From assembly GCA_902520195.1 (NCBI GenBank), contig CABYND010000003.1:62001-126000 (forward strand): DNA of 64,000 nucleotides. The letters run 5' to 3'. Numbering within the stretch: position 1 is the first letter of the stretch; the number at the start of each line of letters is the position of its first letter. The notes under the pieces were generated by a model that was given only the letters and a program-made list of their open reading frames with translations, was not told the DNA's origin and ran no database searches. The DNA is from Halieaceae bacterium. GTDB lineage: Bacteria > Pseudomonadota > Gammaproteobacteria > Pseudomonadales > Halieaceae. Below are positions 51,946 to 61,527 of the stretch, one piece after another. Both the position numbers and the translations under genes were made by a program.

Positions 51946-54839
51946 AACGCTTGCCTCGCGTTGTCGGGGTCGTAAAACGGCAGGGCCTCAACGCGCGCCT
52001 GGACGAGCACTCCGCCCTCGGTGCGGATCGCAATGCGATCGCCCGGGCTCGCATCATCGGGGTGCGCGTAGGCCAGCCCAATGATCCGATTCAGCGTGGG
52101 AGAGATCTCGCAGGAGGTGACGTTTCCCACAATGCCGCCGTCTTTAATCACCAAGTGCCCCTCCAATGGTTTGGGCGCCGTGAGATCCAGCGAAAACCCG
52201 ACCAGCTGCCGGATGGGCACGGAACCCGCGAGAATATCCACCGAGCGGCGCCCCACAAAATCGGGCTTGCTGCGATTCATCGCCCAGTCCAGTCCCACCT
52301 CGCCCGGGTGTGTCATCCCATCGGTATCCTGCCCTAAGATGATGTGACCCTTCTCCAAACGCAGGAGACGCTGCGCCTCGACGCCGAAGGGTTTGATGTG
52401 CCACTGCGCGCCAGCCTTCGTAACTGCATCCCACAACGCGGCGGCAAACAGGCTTGGTACGTGAAGCTCGTAACCCAATTCCCCTACAAACCCGACCCGC
52501 ATGAGGCGCGCGGGCACACCCGCAACATCACCCTCTCTGCAACCGAGATAAGGGAAAGCGTCGGCACTGAGATCGATCGAACAGCCCAACGCCTCAAGCA
52601 CGGCGCGGGAATTAGGCCCTGCAATATTGATCGCCGAGAAAGCCGCCGTGACATTGGCAATGTCGAGCGATAAACGCCACTGGGCGTTCCAGCGCAGCAT
52701 CTCGCGATACACCCGGTCGACACCCCCCGTAGTCGCCGTGACGTAAAAATGATCCTCCGCAAGGCGCGCGGCCACACCATCGTCGATGACCACGCCTTGC
52801 TCACTGACCAATACGGCGTAGCGGGTGCGTCCCACGGACTGCTTAAGAAACCCGGAGGTATAAAAGCGATTCATAAACTCGGCGGCGTCAGGACCGCGCA
52901 GTTCGATGCCCCCCAAGGTGCTGACGTCGATCACGCCGACGCCGGTTCTCACCGCCGTAACCTCTTCGGCCACGCAACGCTGTTTGTGGTGTGGCTCACC
53001 ATAAAACGCCGGACGACCCCACAGGCCCGCGGGCATCCACTGCGCGCCCTCTGCATCGTGACGGTCAGCGATCGCCGTATGTCGATGGGGGTGGAAACGT
53101 CGCCCGGCTAGGTGGCCCAGCGCTTCCGGCTTGACCGGAGGTCGCGCCGTGGTGACCCCGGTTTCACTCACGGTGCGTTCAGTGGCTTTTGCCACCAAGC
53201 GCGCGGTGAGTAGCGCAGCATGTCGGCCCTGCGAGGGACCCATACCCACCGTCGAGTAGCGTTTCACCAGCTGCACATCGCGGTAACCCAGCCGGGTCGC
53301 GTTCACGATGTCTTTGATTTGCAGGTCTTCGTCGAAATCGACGAATTCCCTGCCTTTTGGGTGTGGGAAGATGGGCCAGGGGTGATTCACCTGCGCGGCG
53401 CAGGCAGCGGACTCATCTTCGTCGGCGGTCATATCAATGTAACGAAGCGCGGCGCGCGCCGCGTTGCGGCCATCGGCCAATACCACGTCGAGCGAGTGAG
53501 TGCTGTTTACACTGCCAGCTAAAAAGAGCCCTGCGGGAAGCCCGCTCAAAGTAAAGACCGCGCGGTCGTCGTCATAGTCGAGTTTTGCCCCGGCCTGACA
53601 CGCCAGCTGGTACGCCGGCATAAAGCCCGCACTCATGGCGAGCACGGCGCAATCATGTTGCGCGGTCAACTCACCCACCTCGCCCCGAGCATCGATGCGA
53701 TGAATATCGACACCGCACAACGACTGACTCTCTGCATCGCGCTGCGCGGTGTACACCGTTGCGCCCGTGTGCACAGTCATGCCCCGCGCATTCGCCTCAG
53801 CCAGCAACGCTGCGTCGTCCGGTGCGTCACGAAGGTCTACCACGGCCCCCACGGAGAGCCCCGCTTCTGCCGCCGTGAGCGCGGTCAACCAGGCCTGATC
53901 ATTCCCCGCGAGCACCACCAGCTTTCCTTGTGGCGACACCGCGTAATGACTCAGCAAGCGCTCCAGCGCGCTGCAAAGCACCACGCCGGGCAGGTCGTTG
54001 TTGCGAAAGACCACGTGCTGCTCGCTGCTGCCTGTTGCCAGCACACAACTTTTGGCGCGCACCTTGAACAGGCGATCGCCCTGAATCACGGGCAGGTAAT
54101 GATCCGTGAACCAGCCGTTACAGAGCGCATGAGTGAGCACCCTGATGCGGGGATGCGAGGCTACGTTGGCGATGAGCGTCTCTGCCTCGCTTTGCACCGG
54201 CGCGTTATCGATGGCAAAGCGATGATAGGTCAGGGAGCCGCCTAGCTCGGGCTGTTCATCGATAAGCAAGACCGAGGCGCCGCCCTCCGCCGCTTTGAGC
54301 GCAGCGCTGAGGCCCGCAGGCCCCGCACCGACTACCGTCACATCGCAGAACAGATACTGCTTGTCTTGGTAGCGCGGGGTAGCGGACAGATTGGCCACGC
54401 CAAGCCCCGCCGCTTTGCGAATCATTCGCTCCCACCAGTGCCAAACGCCGAAAGGCTTGTAAAAAGCGCGGTAGTAGAACCCCACCGGTAAGAATCGACC
54501 AAACCAGTCGATGACGGCATTACGATCCGCCATCAAGCTGCCCGAGATGTTCTGGGCTGAGGTCTCGGGGTAATCGGTTATGGGCAATTCGTCCGCGAGG
54601 CGATTGGGCGCCGCCGGCGTTTGCACCAAGGTGTTGGCGTCGTGCCCCGCCATCGTCAGCGGGCCGCGCGGTCGGTGGTACTTAAAGGACCGGGAGATTA
54701 CCCAATGGCCGCTGGCTACCAGGGCAGAGGCGACGGTATCGCCTTCCAAGGCGGGTAATTCGCGCCCGTCAAAGCGCGCGCCCACCGGGGCATCCCGCTT
54801 GATGCGGCTGCCGTAGGGTAGTGGCAGGCGCTCCGTCAC
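51942..54839 (-). CDS. soxA: Sarcosine oxidase alpha subunit
   Basis: A 965-residue subunit, the expected size. The N-terminal 2Fe-2S-like domain has SRSFKYHRPRGP, the FAD/NAD-binding domain has VTVVGAGPAGLSAALKAAEGG and LGGSLTYHRF, and a C-terminal aminomethyltransferase (GcvT-like) domain binds folate and includes GVIDVSTLGGIELRGPDAAE. The complex oxidatively demethylates sarcosine and transfers the methylene group to tetrahydrofolate, forming glycine and H2O2. Its start overlaps soxD (ATGA). Confidence 0.95.
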   Translation of the reverse strand: MTERLPLPYGSRIKRDAPVGARFDGRELPALEGDTVASALVASGHWVISRSFKYHRPRGPLTMAGHDANTLVQTPAAPNRLADELPITDYPETSAQNISGSLMADRNAVIDWFGRFLPVGFYYRAFYKPFGVWHWWERMIRKAAGLGVANLSATPRYQDKQYLFCDVTVVGAGPAGLSAALKAAEGGASVLLIDEQPELGGSLTYHRFAIDNAPVQSEAETLIANVASHPRIRVLTHALCNGWFTDHYLPVIQGDRLFKVRAKSCVLATGSSEQHVVFRNNDLPGVVLCSALERLLSHYAVSPQGKLVVLAGNDQAWLTALTAAEAGLSVGAVVDLRDAPDDAALLAEANARGMTVHTGATVYTAQRDAESQSLCGVDIHRIDARGEVGELTAQHDCAVLAMSAGFMPAYQLACQAGAKLDYDDDRAVFTLSGLPAGLFLAGSVNSTHSLDVVLADGRNAARAALRYIDMTADEDESAACAAQVNHPWPIFPHPKGREFVDFDEDLQIKDIVNATRLGYRDVQLVKRYSTVGMGPSQGRHAALLTARLVAKATERTVSETGVTTARPPVKPEALGHLAGRRFHPHRHTAIADRHDAEGAQWMPAGLWGRPAFYGEPHHKQRCVAEEVTAVRTGVGVIDVSTLGGIELRGPDAAEFMNRFYTSGFLKQSVGRTRYAVLVSEQGVVIDDGVAARLAEDHFYVTATTGGVDRVYREMLRWNAQWRLSLDIANVTAAFSAINIAGPNSRAVLEALGCSIDLSADAFPYLGCREGDVAGVPARLMRVGFVGELGYELHVPSLFAAALWDAVTKAGAQWHIKPFGVEAQRLLRLEKGHIILGQDTDGMTHPGEVGLDWAMNRSKPDFVGRRSVDILAGSVPIRQLVGFSLDLTAPKPLEGHLVIKDGGIVGNVTSCEISPTLNRIIGLAYAHPDDASPGDRIAIRTEGGVLVQARVEALPFYDPDNARQAL

Positions 54840-55138
54840 GAATCGGCCCCCGTTGGTTCGGCCGCAGGCGAAGCGCCGACATCAAAAAGCTCCGCCGGAT
54901 CATAGGTGCGAATCACTTCATCGGTCTGGTTATGACGTTCAACAATAAACCAGTAGCTACTGGGCGTGTGCATCCACCACTCGCGGACTACACCAATATG
55001 GTTGTCGCCATAAAAAACGTAATGCGCCCACTCTTGATCCGTGGCCTCGCTCGGATTAGGCATGGGCTTCACCTGACCACCGTAGGTGAACTCGGCGATG
55101 TTGCGCGGGCCATTCAAAGGGCAGGTGAGGATTTTCAT
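54836..55138 (-). CDS. soxD: Sarcosine oxidase delta subunit, zinc cysteines missing
   Basis: A 100-residue delta subunit with MKILTCPLNGPRNIAEF and GVVREWWMHTPSSYWFIVER. The zinc site of classic SoxD (CxxC followed by HxxxC) is mostly lost: Cys6 and His57 remain, but the other two positions are Asn9 and Ser61. I believe this CPLNG form occurs as a subfamily in other bacteria, so it is probably a zinc-free variant rather than a damaged gene. Gap of 8 bp after soxB. Confidence 0.88.
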   Translation of the reverse strand: MKILTCPLNGPRNIAEFTYGGQVKPMPNPSEATDQEWAHYVFYGDNHIGVVREWWMHTPSSYWFIVERHNQTDEVIRTYDPAELFDVGASPAAEPTGADS

Positions 55139-55146
55139 GCCGGCCC

Positions 55147-56394
55147 CTAGTGACTCGCCGCCGTGGCGCCCATCTCGTTCACCTGCCGGAAGGCATCGAA
55201 ACGATCGAGACTAAAGGGCGTAATCAGATCGGGTACTTTGCCACCCGATGCCACCAGCTCCGCCATGGTGACGCCACAGATGGGGGTCGCCTTGAAGCCC
55301 CAGGTACCCCACCCCGCGTCCAGATAATAGTTCTCGACCGGACTCAAGCCCATGATCGGACTGTAGTCGCTGGTCATATCGGTGATCCCCGCCCACTGGC
55401 GCATGAGGCGCATCTCACTCATGAACGGGAACATCTCTACCGCAGACGCAATCAGACCCTCTTTCAGCTCGAGGGTGGAGCGCGTGCCATAAAGCGGATA
55501 AGGGTCAGACCCGCCACCGATCACAATCTCGCCGCGACTGGTCTGGTGCACATAACAATGCAGCGCAGAAGAGCTCACATGAGGATCTAAGAACGGCTTC
55601 ACCGGCTGAGTCACCATTGCCTGCAGCGGGTACGCCACGATCGGCAGCGGAAAGCCTGCCATTTTGGAGACGTCGGCACTGAGGCCCGAAACCGCCTGCA
55701 CCACGCAGCCGCAAGACACCTTCCCACGATTGGTTTGTACCCCGGTGACGCGCCCCGCTTCGATATCGACACGCGTGACTTCTGTCAGCTGATGCAGCTC
55801 GACGCCGCGTTGGGTGGCGCCTTTGGCATAACCCCAGGCGACCGCGTCATGGCGCGCGGTGGCGCCATCGAGGTGCCAGAGGCCCGCGAGTATCGGCAGG
55901 CCAGCAGGATCTAAATTGAGGCTGGGCACCAAATCGCCCACCGCCTGGCGGTCAATCAATTCAGTGCGACCCCCAAAATGTTTGTTGACCTCGGCCCGCT
56001 GCCGGAACGCCCTGACCGTGGCATCGGTATGCGCCAGCGTCAGCTGGCCCCGCTGCGAGTACATGATGTTGAAATCAAACTCGTTCGACAGCCGCTCATA
56101 AAGCTTTACCGACTCGGTGTAAAAGCGAACGCCCGCGGAGGTGAGGTAATTGGAGCGAATCACCGCGGTGTTGCGCGCCGTGTTGCCGCCACCCAAGTAG
56201 GCCTTCTCAAGCACTGCGATGTTCGTGATGCCGTGATATTTGGCGAGGTAATACGCGGTCGCCACACCATGCCCCCCGCCGCCGATAATCACCACGTCAT
56301 AGTGGGATTTGAGATCAGTGGGGCCCGGCAGATCGGCGATCTGCTCAAACGGGTAGTCTTTATTCAGACCGAATTTCAGCAGTGAGAACGGCAC
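55147..56394 (-). CDS. soxB: Sarcosine oxidase beta subunit
   Basis: A 415-residue FAD-dependent oxidoreductase of the DAO family: YDVVIIGGGGHGVATAYYLA (FAD Rossmann), GGGNTARNTAVIRSNYL near the flavin, and a C-terminal DAGWGTWGFKATPICG. It carries the sarcosine oxidation site. Translation starts at GTG 56394, sharing the last base of the stop of the 60-residue gene upstream (TAGTG). It is the first sox subunit gene of the operon (order soxB-D-A-G). Confidence 0.95.
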   Translation of the reverse strand: MPFSLLKFGLNKDYPFEQIADLPGPTDLKSHYDVVIIGGGGHGVATAYYLAKYHGITNIAVLEKAYLGGGNTARNTAVIRSNYLTSAGVRFYTESVKLYERLSNEFDFNIMYSQRGQLTLAHTDATVRAFRQRAEVNKHFGGRTELIDRQAVGDLVPSLNLDPAGLPILAGLWHLDGATARHDAVAWGYAKGATQRGVELHQLTEVTRVDIEAGRVTGVQTNRGKVSCGCVVQAVSGLSADVSKMAGFPLPIVAYPLQAMVTQPVKPFLDPHVSSSALHCYVHQTSRGEIVIGGGSDPYPLYGTRSTLELKEGLIASAVEMFPFMSEMRLMRQWAGITDMTSDYSPIMGLSPVENYYLDAGWGTWGFKATPICGVTMAELVASGGKVPDLITPFSLDRFDAFRQVNEMGATAASH

Positions 56395-56576
56395 TATCGA
56401 TAGCCTCTCTCAAGCAACAACAAGTAAGAATCGAACGATCGCTGACTTCCCAACAAGCCGGCTACCGCTCGGTCGTGGGCATTAAGCCAGTGTGTCCATG
56501 AGGTGACCGCTCCAGCAACACAGACTGTCTGAGAGGGCTCACTGATCTCGATGGCCCAGCTCACTGTCGTGTTCAT
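56394..56576 (-). CDS. 60-residue small protein, translationally coupled to soxB
   Basis: A 60-residue open frame (MNTTVSWAIEISEPSQTVCV, ending LLLERGYR). It starts at ATG 56576, overlapping the stop of the DUF3726-like gene (ATGA), and stops in TAG sharing a base with the soxB GTG. This exact fit between two genes argues that it is translated. No known domain. It could be a small assembly or stability factor for the oxidase. Confidence 0.6.
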   Translation of the reverse strand: MNTTVSWAIEISEPSQTVCVAGAVTSWTHWLNAHDRAVAGLLGSQRSFDSYLLLLERGYR

Positions 56577-57328
56577 TCTGCAGGCCCCGCACCGGAGCGC
56601 GATTGCTTAGACGCCTCGACCAACGTCTTCGCAGCAAAGCTTTTAAGCTGCTGCCAAATCTCAGGATCGACGGTGAGTCCCTCCTCCAAAGCCTGCTGCT
56701 TAGCAGCAAGCAAGTCAGACTCATCGTGACGGGCAAGCAATTTGTACTCGTCTTCAGAACGAATGGTGGGCAACAAATCGACATGATTCGCCATCAGAAT
56801 CGTCACCCCATCATTCGGGACGTCATCCTCGGGAATGTCAGCAAGCTCATAGACCCTAATGGACGGTACCGCAGAGCCCGCGCGAAAACCGACAACTTGC
56901 TCGGTAATAGGCGACTGCGAATGTCGCCAGAACGCGGTCACATTCATACCCCGGCTGGCGAGACGGGCCAGATACCCCATAATCAGCTGGCGCTGACGGC
57001 AATGCCGAATCTTGATGACGGCGAGGCCACGAATCCGCGCCTTCGCAAACGCCAACTCCAGCGCCAAGTTACCGGAGGACAGTACGCTCATGTGTTGCCC
57101 GTCTACGACAGCGAGATCTGCGTCCTGATAGATCACGTCGGGCCGTGCTGAGGCCGCAGATGCCACCACGCACTCAAGCCCCTCACTGAGTTCTTTCATG
57201 CCGTTAAGCTTGTAACTCTGCATCCACGCCACCATCGCGGAGGCATCATCGGCATGCCCCGTCGTGAACCCCATACCCATAAAAGCCTTACGGCAAACCG
57301 ACTGCAGTTCGTTGAGGGAGATCTTCAT
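56573..57328 (-). CDS. DUF3726-like protein (Ldh2-related)
   Basis: A 251-residue protein whose N-terminus, MKISLNELQSVCRKAFMGMG, followed by HADDASAMVAWMQ, matches the pattern I remember for DUF3726 proteins that travel with N-methyl amino acid demethylase genes. Its N-terminal helices also resemble those of Ldh2 dehydrogenases. No catalytic residues can be assigned. Its ends overlap both neighbours by 4 bp (ATGA), so it is a fixed part of the operon. The family name rests on recall, not on a search. Confidence 0.68.
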   Translation of the reverse strand: MKISLNELQSVCRKAFMGMGFTTGHADDASAMVAWMQSYKLNGMKELSEGLECVVASAASARPDVIYQDADLAVVDGQHMSVLSSGNLALELAFAKARIRGLAVIKIRHCRQRQLIMGYLARLASRGMNVTAFWRHSQSPITEQVVGFRAGSAVPSIRVYELADIPEDDVPNDGVTILMANHVDLLPTIRSEDEYKLLARHDESDLLAAKQQALEEGLTVDPEIWQQLKSFAAKTLVEASKQSRSGAGPAE

Positions 57329-59061
57329 GGCGAGGCACTCACCCGCTCAGAACCGGGCGCCACAGGAAAGCTCCAATCATCAAATACCTGCGGGGACGCA
57401 GCGCTATCATCGTAGTCACTCAGCAGCGGCGCGCCTTGGAAAAAAGTGACGCGCACCCAGCGGTCGCCTTTAGGATCGAAGCGATGCGCACCCAGAAACG
57501 ACAGTTTGGCGCGCAACAAATGCATGGGCTTCATGTCGCGGTGCCATAAATTGGCCCTGATCTCTCCATACACGGTGGCGGCCATTGTCTGTATGCGACG
57601 CACGACCCGCATGTGCTCGGGAAACGCCATCAGCAAATCGATGGTCAGCGCCCGGGGCTGAGCATCCAATAATTCAACAACGTCACGATAGACCCGCTGG
57701 GCAGTCGGCGCGATGGCAAGCCCAAGCTCCTTTTCCTCGCCCAGCTCCTCACCTCGCACACCCAGCCGCGGCTCCTCCTTTTCTGCAGACTGATACCAGA
57801 ACCAGTACCGGGCATCCTCGCACTCGTAATCAGCATCAATCGCCCAGTCAAAGCGGGTCTCAAGAATCTGCTTGAGTTGAATCAGAGGCATATCGGGCGT
57901 CAGATCCAGATTTTCGTCGGCACCCATCGGGTCATTCAGTGCATCAACTAGGTCGGGATAAAGCTCAATCAGCAGAGTATTAATCAACTCCTGCGTCTCA
58001 AGCGATAAGTGCGTCTGCGCCCAGTTGAGCAACTGCTGCCAGAGGACCTCATCAAGCGGCACTTGCTCCAACCACGCGATGACCTGCGTGAGCTCCTCAT
58101 ACGCTTCGCTATTGCGCTTCCTTTGCGGCGCATCTTCAACGTGGGTATCGGCTAAATAGGCGGCTGCCCGACGACATAGCGCCAACATCCTGTCCCGATC
58201 GTACTCGGTTGGCGCTTGTGCAACCGCGATAGCCAGCGCTCGCTCTCGAACCCAAACCCATTGACTGATGAGTTGGGGGTGATTGATCAAAAAAGGCGCC
58301 ATGCCAAGCCCAGTGGAATTGCCGATTCCCAGGTACCGTCGCGCCTCTGGGTGCAGTGCCACGGCGCGGCCCGGGCCTGCCTGCCTCGCGATGTGCTCGA
58401 CCTGATCCACTGAAAATTCCCTAAGCATGTAGACCGCCGCCATCTGCGCAGAGAAAGGCTGCCAAAAGTCCTGATAGCCTTTAAGTCGATCGAAATCGGC
58501 AATGCCAAACTTACCGTTGCCGTACACGGCGGTTGTTCGATAGAGATATCCCGCCTCTTTAAGGTGATCGATGTCCGGTTGCTGGCCCGATGCCAATGCT
58601 GCTGAAACCGTCGCGAAGGCACGCACCGACTTATTCGCTCGAGATATGACCAACAATCGCGGATGCTGGCGACCTGCTTCTTGCAGGGGCACGTTAGCGG
58701 ACAACGCTGACATCAGCTCAGCATCGACCTCGCCCTCCAACAGGCAAAAAGTGAGGTCCCAGGCCTCGGCGATAACCCTGTCGGTGCGCTGAGCATCCTC
58801 CAGATGCCGAGAGAAAACAACCACATGGTAGCGGTAAGCGGGTGTCTGCAGGCAATAGATGGCGAAACCGTGACCTTTCTCGTCCAGCTCAAACTGTGTG
58901 CGAGATACCTTCCATTGTTGCTCGAACATCAAGCGCGTGAGCCGTCTTGCAAAGCTCAGTCGCGTCGGTGAAAACGACCCCAGCCGCTCAAGATCCATAA
59001 CAGTCGCGGGTGATCGGAGCGACAGCATGGCGTCTTCAACAGTTGGGATCAGCTGAGTCAT
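57325..59061 (-). CDS. Conserved-looking 578-residue protein, unknown function
   Basis: A 578-residue soluble protein that I do not recognise. It has no signal peptide or membrane span. Features are an aromatic, basic N-terminal part (TRLSFARRLTRLMFEQQWKV), a segment KFGIADFDRLKGYQDFWQPF, an acidic stretch around EEPRLGVRGEELGEEKE and a C-terminal GAHRFDPKGDRW. Stops and starts overlap with both neighbours (ATGA at each end), so it is certainly translated with the sox operon. It could be a flavinylation or assembly factor, or a regulatory enzyme; no direct evidence. Confidence 0.72.
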   Translation of the reverse strand: MTQLIPTVEDAMLSLRSPATVMDLERLGSFSPTRLSFARRLTRLMFEQQWKVSRTQFELDEKGHGFAIYCLQTPAYRYHVVVFSRHLEDAQRTDRVIAEAWDLTFCLLEGEVDAELMSALSANVPLQEAGRQHPRLLVISRANKSVRAFATVSAALASGQQPDIDHLKEAGYLYRTTAVYGNGKFGIADFDRLKGYQDFWQPFSAQMAAVYMLREFSVDQVEHIARQAGPGRAVALHPEARRYLGIGNSTGLGMAPFLINHPQLISQWVWVRERALAIAVAQAPTEYDRDRMLALCRRAAAYLADTHVEDAPQRKRNSEAYEELTQVIAWLEQVPLDEVLWQQLLNWAQTHLSLETQELINTLLIELYPDLVDALNDPMGADENLDLTPDMPLIQLKQILETRFDWAIDADYECEDARYWFWYQSAEKEEPRLGVRGEELGEEKELGLAIAPTAQRVYRDVVELLDAQPRALTIDLLMAFPEHMRVVRRIQTMAATVYGEIRANLWHRDMKPMHLLRAKLSFLGAHRFDPKGDRWVRVTFFQGAPLLSDYDDSAASPQVFDDWSFPVAPGSERVSASP

Positions 59062-60074
59062 GGCTCGGCGCCGCTCTCCAACGAGGCAGCGGGTGACTGC
59101 GCGACGCGCTTTAAGAAATCGACCCAGTTACCACCCATGATCAAGGCGAGCTCTTCCTCGGAAAAGCCTTTTTCACGAAGCGCATTCACGATACCCGGGA
59201 AGTCACGGTTATCCGCAAACCAGCTCAGCGGCTCAGGCCAACCGGCGTTATTGGCCGAACCCTCACCGTAATCCATGACCTTGGACCAGCGACCCACACG
59301 CATCCACTCGAGCACCGACTGCGGCTGGGCCTGACAGAGATCCGAGCCAAAGCCGATGCGATTCACGCCCATGCGATCAGCGGTCCAGGCAACCATGTCA
59401 GCGAAGCTCTCAAGCGTACACTGCGGCCCATCTGCGAGATGGAAGGGATACAACGAGAAGCCCAGCAGTCCTTCATTGGCCGCTACGGCGTCCAGCACCT
59501 TGTCGGACTTATTGCGGAGCGCCGGATGAAAGTGGCTGGGGTTAGCGTGGGAAATAATCACCGGCTGCTCTGAGTAGTCGATCGCTCCCAGCGTGGATCG
59601 CTCGGCGCTGTGCGACATGTCGACCACCATGCCGACCCGGTTCATCTCGCGGATAACCTGCTGCCCAAAGCGAGTCAGCCCGCTGTCCTCCTCCTCGTAG
59701 CAACCACAGGCGAGCAAGCTCTGATTGTTGTAGGTGAGCTGCATGATCATGAGGCCGAGGCGCCGCATCACCTCCACCAGACGGATCTCGTCCTCGATCG
59801 GCGAGCAATTCTGCGCACCAAAAATGATACCGATGCGCCCTTCTGCCTTGGCGCGGTCAATGTCAGCCGGCTCATACACGGGCCGGATCAGATCGGGATA
59901 CGTCTCGAAGCGCTGGTTCCACTCGCCGAAACGGGTCAGGGTCTCGCGGGTGTTCTCGTGGTAGGCAATCGTGACGTGCACCGCATTTAGGCCGCCCTCG
60001 TGCATCTGCTCGAAGATCTCGCGCGACCAGGCTGAGTACTGCAGGCCGTCGATGACTGTCCAGTCTGGGTTCAC
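59058..60074 (-). CDS. M19 dipeptidase-like protein with altered metal site
   Basis: A 338-residue TIM-barrel protein of the renal dipeptidase (M19) family: VVDMSHSAERSTLG, PVIISHANPSHFHP, GVNRIGFGSDL and ALIMGGNWVDFLKRV. The N-terminal HxD zinc motif of true dipeptidases is absent (VIDGLQYSAW) and the bridging Glu position reads FGAQN, so ordinary dipeptidase activity is unlikely. The start is set at GTG 60074, five bases after AGGAG; longer frames run into the aldehyde dehydrogenase gene. Similar M19-like genes occur beside dimethylglycine/sarcosine demethylase genes in Pseudomonas, as I recall. Confidence 0.85.
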   Translation of the reverse strand: MNPDWTVIDGLQYSAWSREIFEQMHEGGLNAVHVTIAYHENTRETLTRFGEWNQRFETYPDLIRPVYEPADIDRAKAEGRIGIIFGAQNCSPIEDEIRLVEVMRRLGLMIMQLTYNNQSLLACGCYEEEDSGLTRFGQQVIREMNRVGMVVDMSHSAERSTLGAIDYSEQPVIISHANPSHFHPALRNKSDKVLDAVAANEGLLGFSLYPFHLADGPQCTLESFADMVAWTADRMGVNRIGFGSDLCQAQPQSVLEWMRVGRWSKVMDYGEGSANNAGWPEPLSWFADNRDFPGIVNALREKGFSEEELALIMGGNWVDFLKRVAQSPAASLESGAEP

Positions 60075-60087
60075 AATCACTCCTGCG

Positions 60088-61527
60088 TCACGCCTGAAGG
60101 TAGGTTGTTTTGACCGTGGTGTAAAACTCTCGCGCGTACTGGCCCTGCTCGCGCGGGCCAAAACTGGAGTCCTTTCGCCCACCAAAGGGCACATGGTAAT
60201 CGGTTCCCGCCGTCGGCAGATTGACCATCACACAGCCACTCACCGCGCGCTTTTTAAAATCAGACGCCGTCGCCAGCGATTGGGTCACGATGCCGGCGGT
60301 GAGGCCAAAGTTCGTATCGTTGAGGATCGACAGCGCGTGCTCGTAGTCTTTGGCGCGGATCACGCAGGCGATCGGCGCAAAGAGTTCTTCACGATTGATC
60401 GCCATGTCGTTGTCGGTATCGATAAACAGCGCGGGCGACATGTAGAAGCCGGGAGTCGACATATCGAGTCGCTCACCGCCGCAGAGTAAGGTTGCCCCCT
60501 CTTTCACGCCCCGCTCGATCCAGGCCAGGTTCTCGTTGAGCTGCACCTCGGAGGCCACTGGGCCGATATCGACACCCTCTCCTAAGGCGTGCCCTACCGT
60601 GACCGAGGCCAGCTTGGCCTGCAATTTTTCGACAAAGGCGTCGTACACGCTTTCGTCCACAATCAGGCGCGACGACGCAGTGCATTTTTGCCCCGTGCCG
60701 CTGTATGCGCCGACAAATGCCGCGGTCACCGCCACATCCAGATCGGCATCAGCCGCCACGATCAATGCATTTTTGGAGCCCATCTCGAGCTGGCACTTCA
60801 CCAGGTTCGCAGCGGTCGCGGCCGCGACCTGTTTACCTACTGGCAGGGAACCGGTGAATGACACCGCGTGGATTTGGTCGCTGTGAATGATCTGATCACC
60901 CACCGTGCCGCCACCGCCCATGAGAAGATTAAAGGTGCCATCGGGCAACCCTTGCCTGGAGATAATCTCGGTCAGCGCCCAGGCGCTAGCGGGAACAAGG
61001 TTGGCCGGCTTGAAGATCACGGCGTTACCAAAGGCCAGCGCCGGCGCAATTTTCCAGACGGCAGTCGCCATCGGGAAGTTCCACGGGCTGATGATCGCGA
61101 CAACACCCACAGGTTCTCGTCGCGTTTCAATCTCCACCCCCGGGCGCACTGAATCGGCCCGGTCATCGATCTGGCGGTGCACCTCAGCGGCAAAATAGTG
61201 AAAGAACTGCCCGGAGCGATAAACCTCTCCAACGCCCTCTGCCCGGGTTTTACCCTCCTCGCGAGCCAGCAACTCACCCAGTTCCGCACTGCGCTCAATT
61301 AATTCGTCACCAATGGCCATGAGCACTTGGTAGCGGGTCTCCATCGGAGACACCCCCCACTCTCCGACCGCGCGGTTGGCGGCGGTCAGCGCGTTGCTTA
61401 TCTGCTCCGAACTGGCCTGGGCATATTCACCGATCACGTCATTGGTGTCGGAGGGATTGGTGTTCACGACGGTGTCAGGGCTGGTGACCCAGTTACCGTC
61501 GATATAGAGGGCTTTTTGCTCCGCCAT
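60088..61527 (-). CDS. Aldehyde dehydrogenase (semialdehyde/betaine-aldehyde type)
   Basis: A 479-residue aldehyde dehydrogenase with SPWNFPMATAVWKIAPALAF, FTGSLPVGKQV, the base Glu in QLEMGSKNALIV and the nucleophile in GTGQKCTASSR, then GGRKDSSFGPREQG. It resembles alpha-ketoglutaric-semialdehyde and related dehydrogenases. It is the first gene of the tightly packed sox operon, ending 13 bp before the M19-like start. It probably oxidises an aldehyde formed upstream of sarcosine or from the same N-methylated compound. Confidence 0.9.
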   Translation of the reverse strand: MAEQKALYIDGNWVTSPDTVVNTNPSDTNDVIGEYAQASSEQISNALTAANRAVGEWGVSPMETRYQVLMAIGDELIERSAELGELLAREEGKTRAEGVGEVYRSGQFFHYFAAEVHRQIDDRADSVRPGVEIETRREPVGVVAIISPWNFPMATAVWKIAPALAFGNAVIFKPANLVPASAWALTEIISRQGLPDGTFNLLMGGGGTVGDQIIHSDQIHAVSFTGSLPVGKQVAAATAANLVKCQLEMGSKNALIVAADADLDVAVTAAFVGAYSGTGQKCTASSRLIVDESVYDAFVEKLQAKLASVTVGHALGEGVDIGPVASEVQLNENLAWIERGVKEGATLLCGGERLDMSTPGFYMSPALFIDTDNDMAINREELFAPIACVIRAKDYEHALSILNDTNFGLTAGIVTQSLATASDFKKRAVSGCVMVNLPTAGTDYHVPFGGRKDSSFGPREQGQYAREFYTTVKTTYLQA

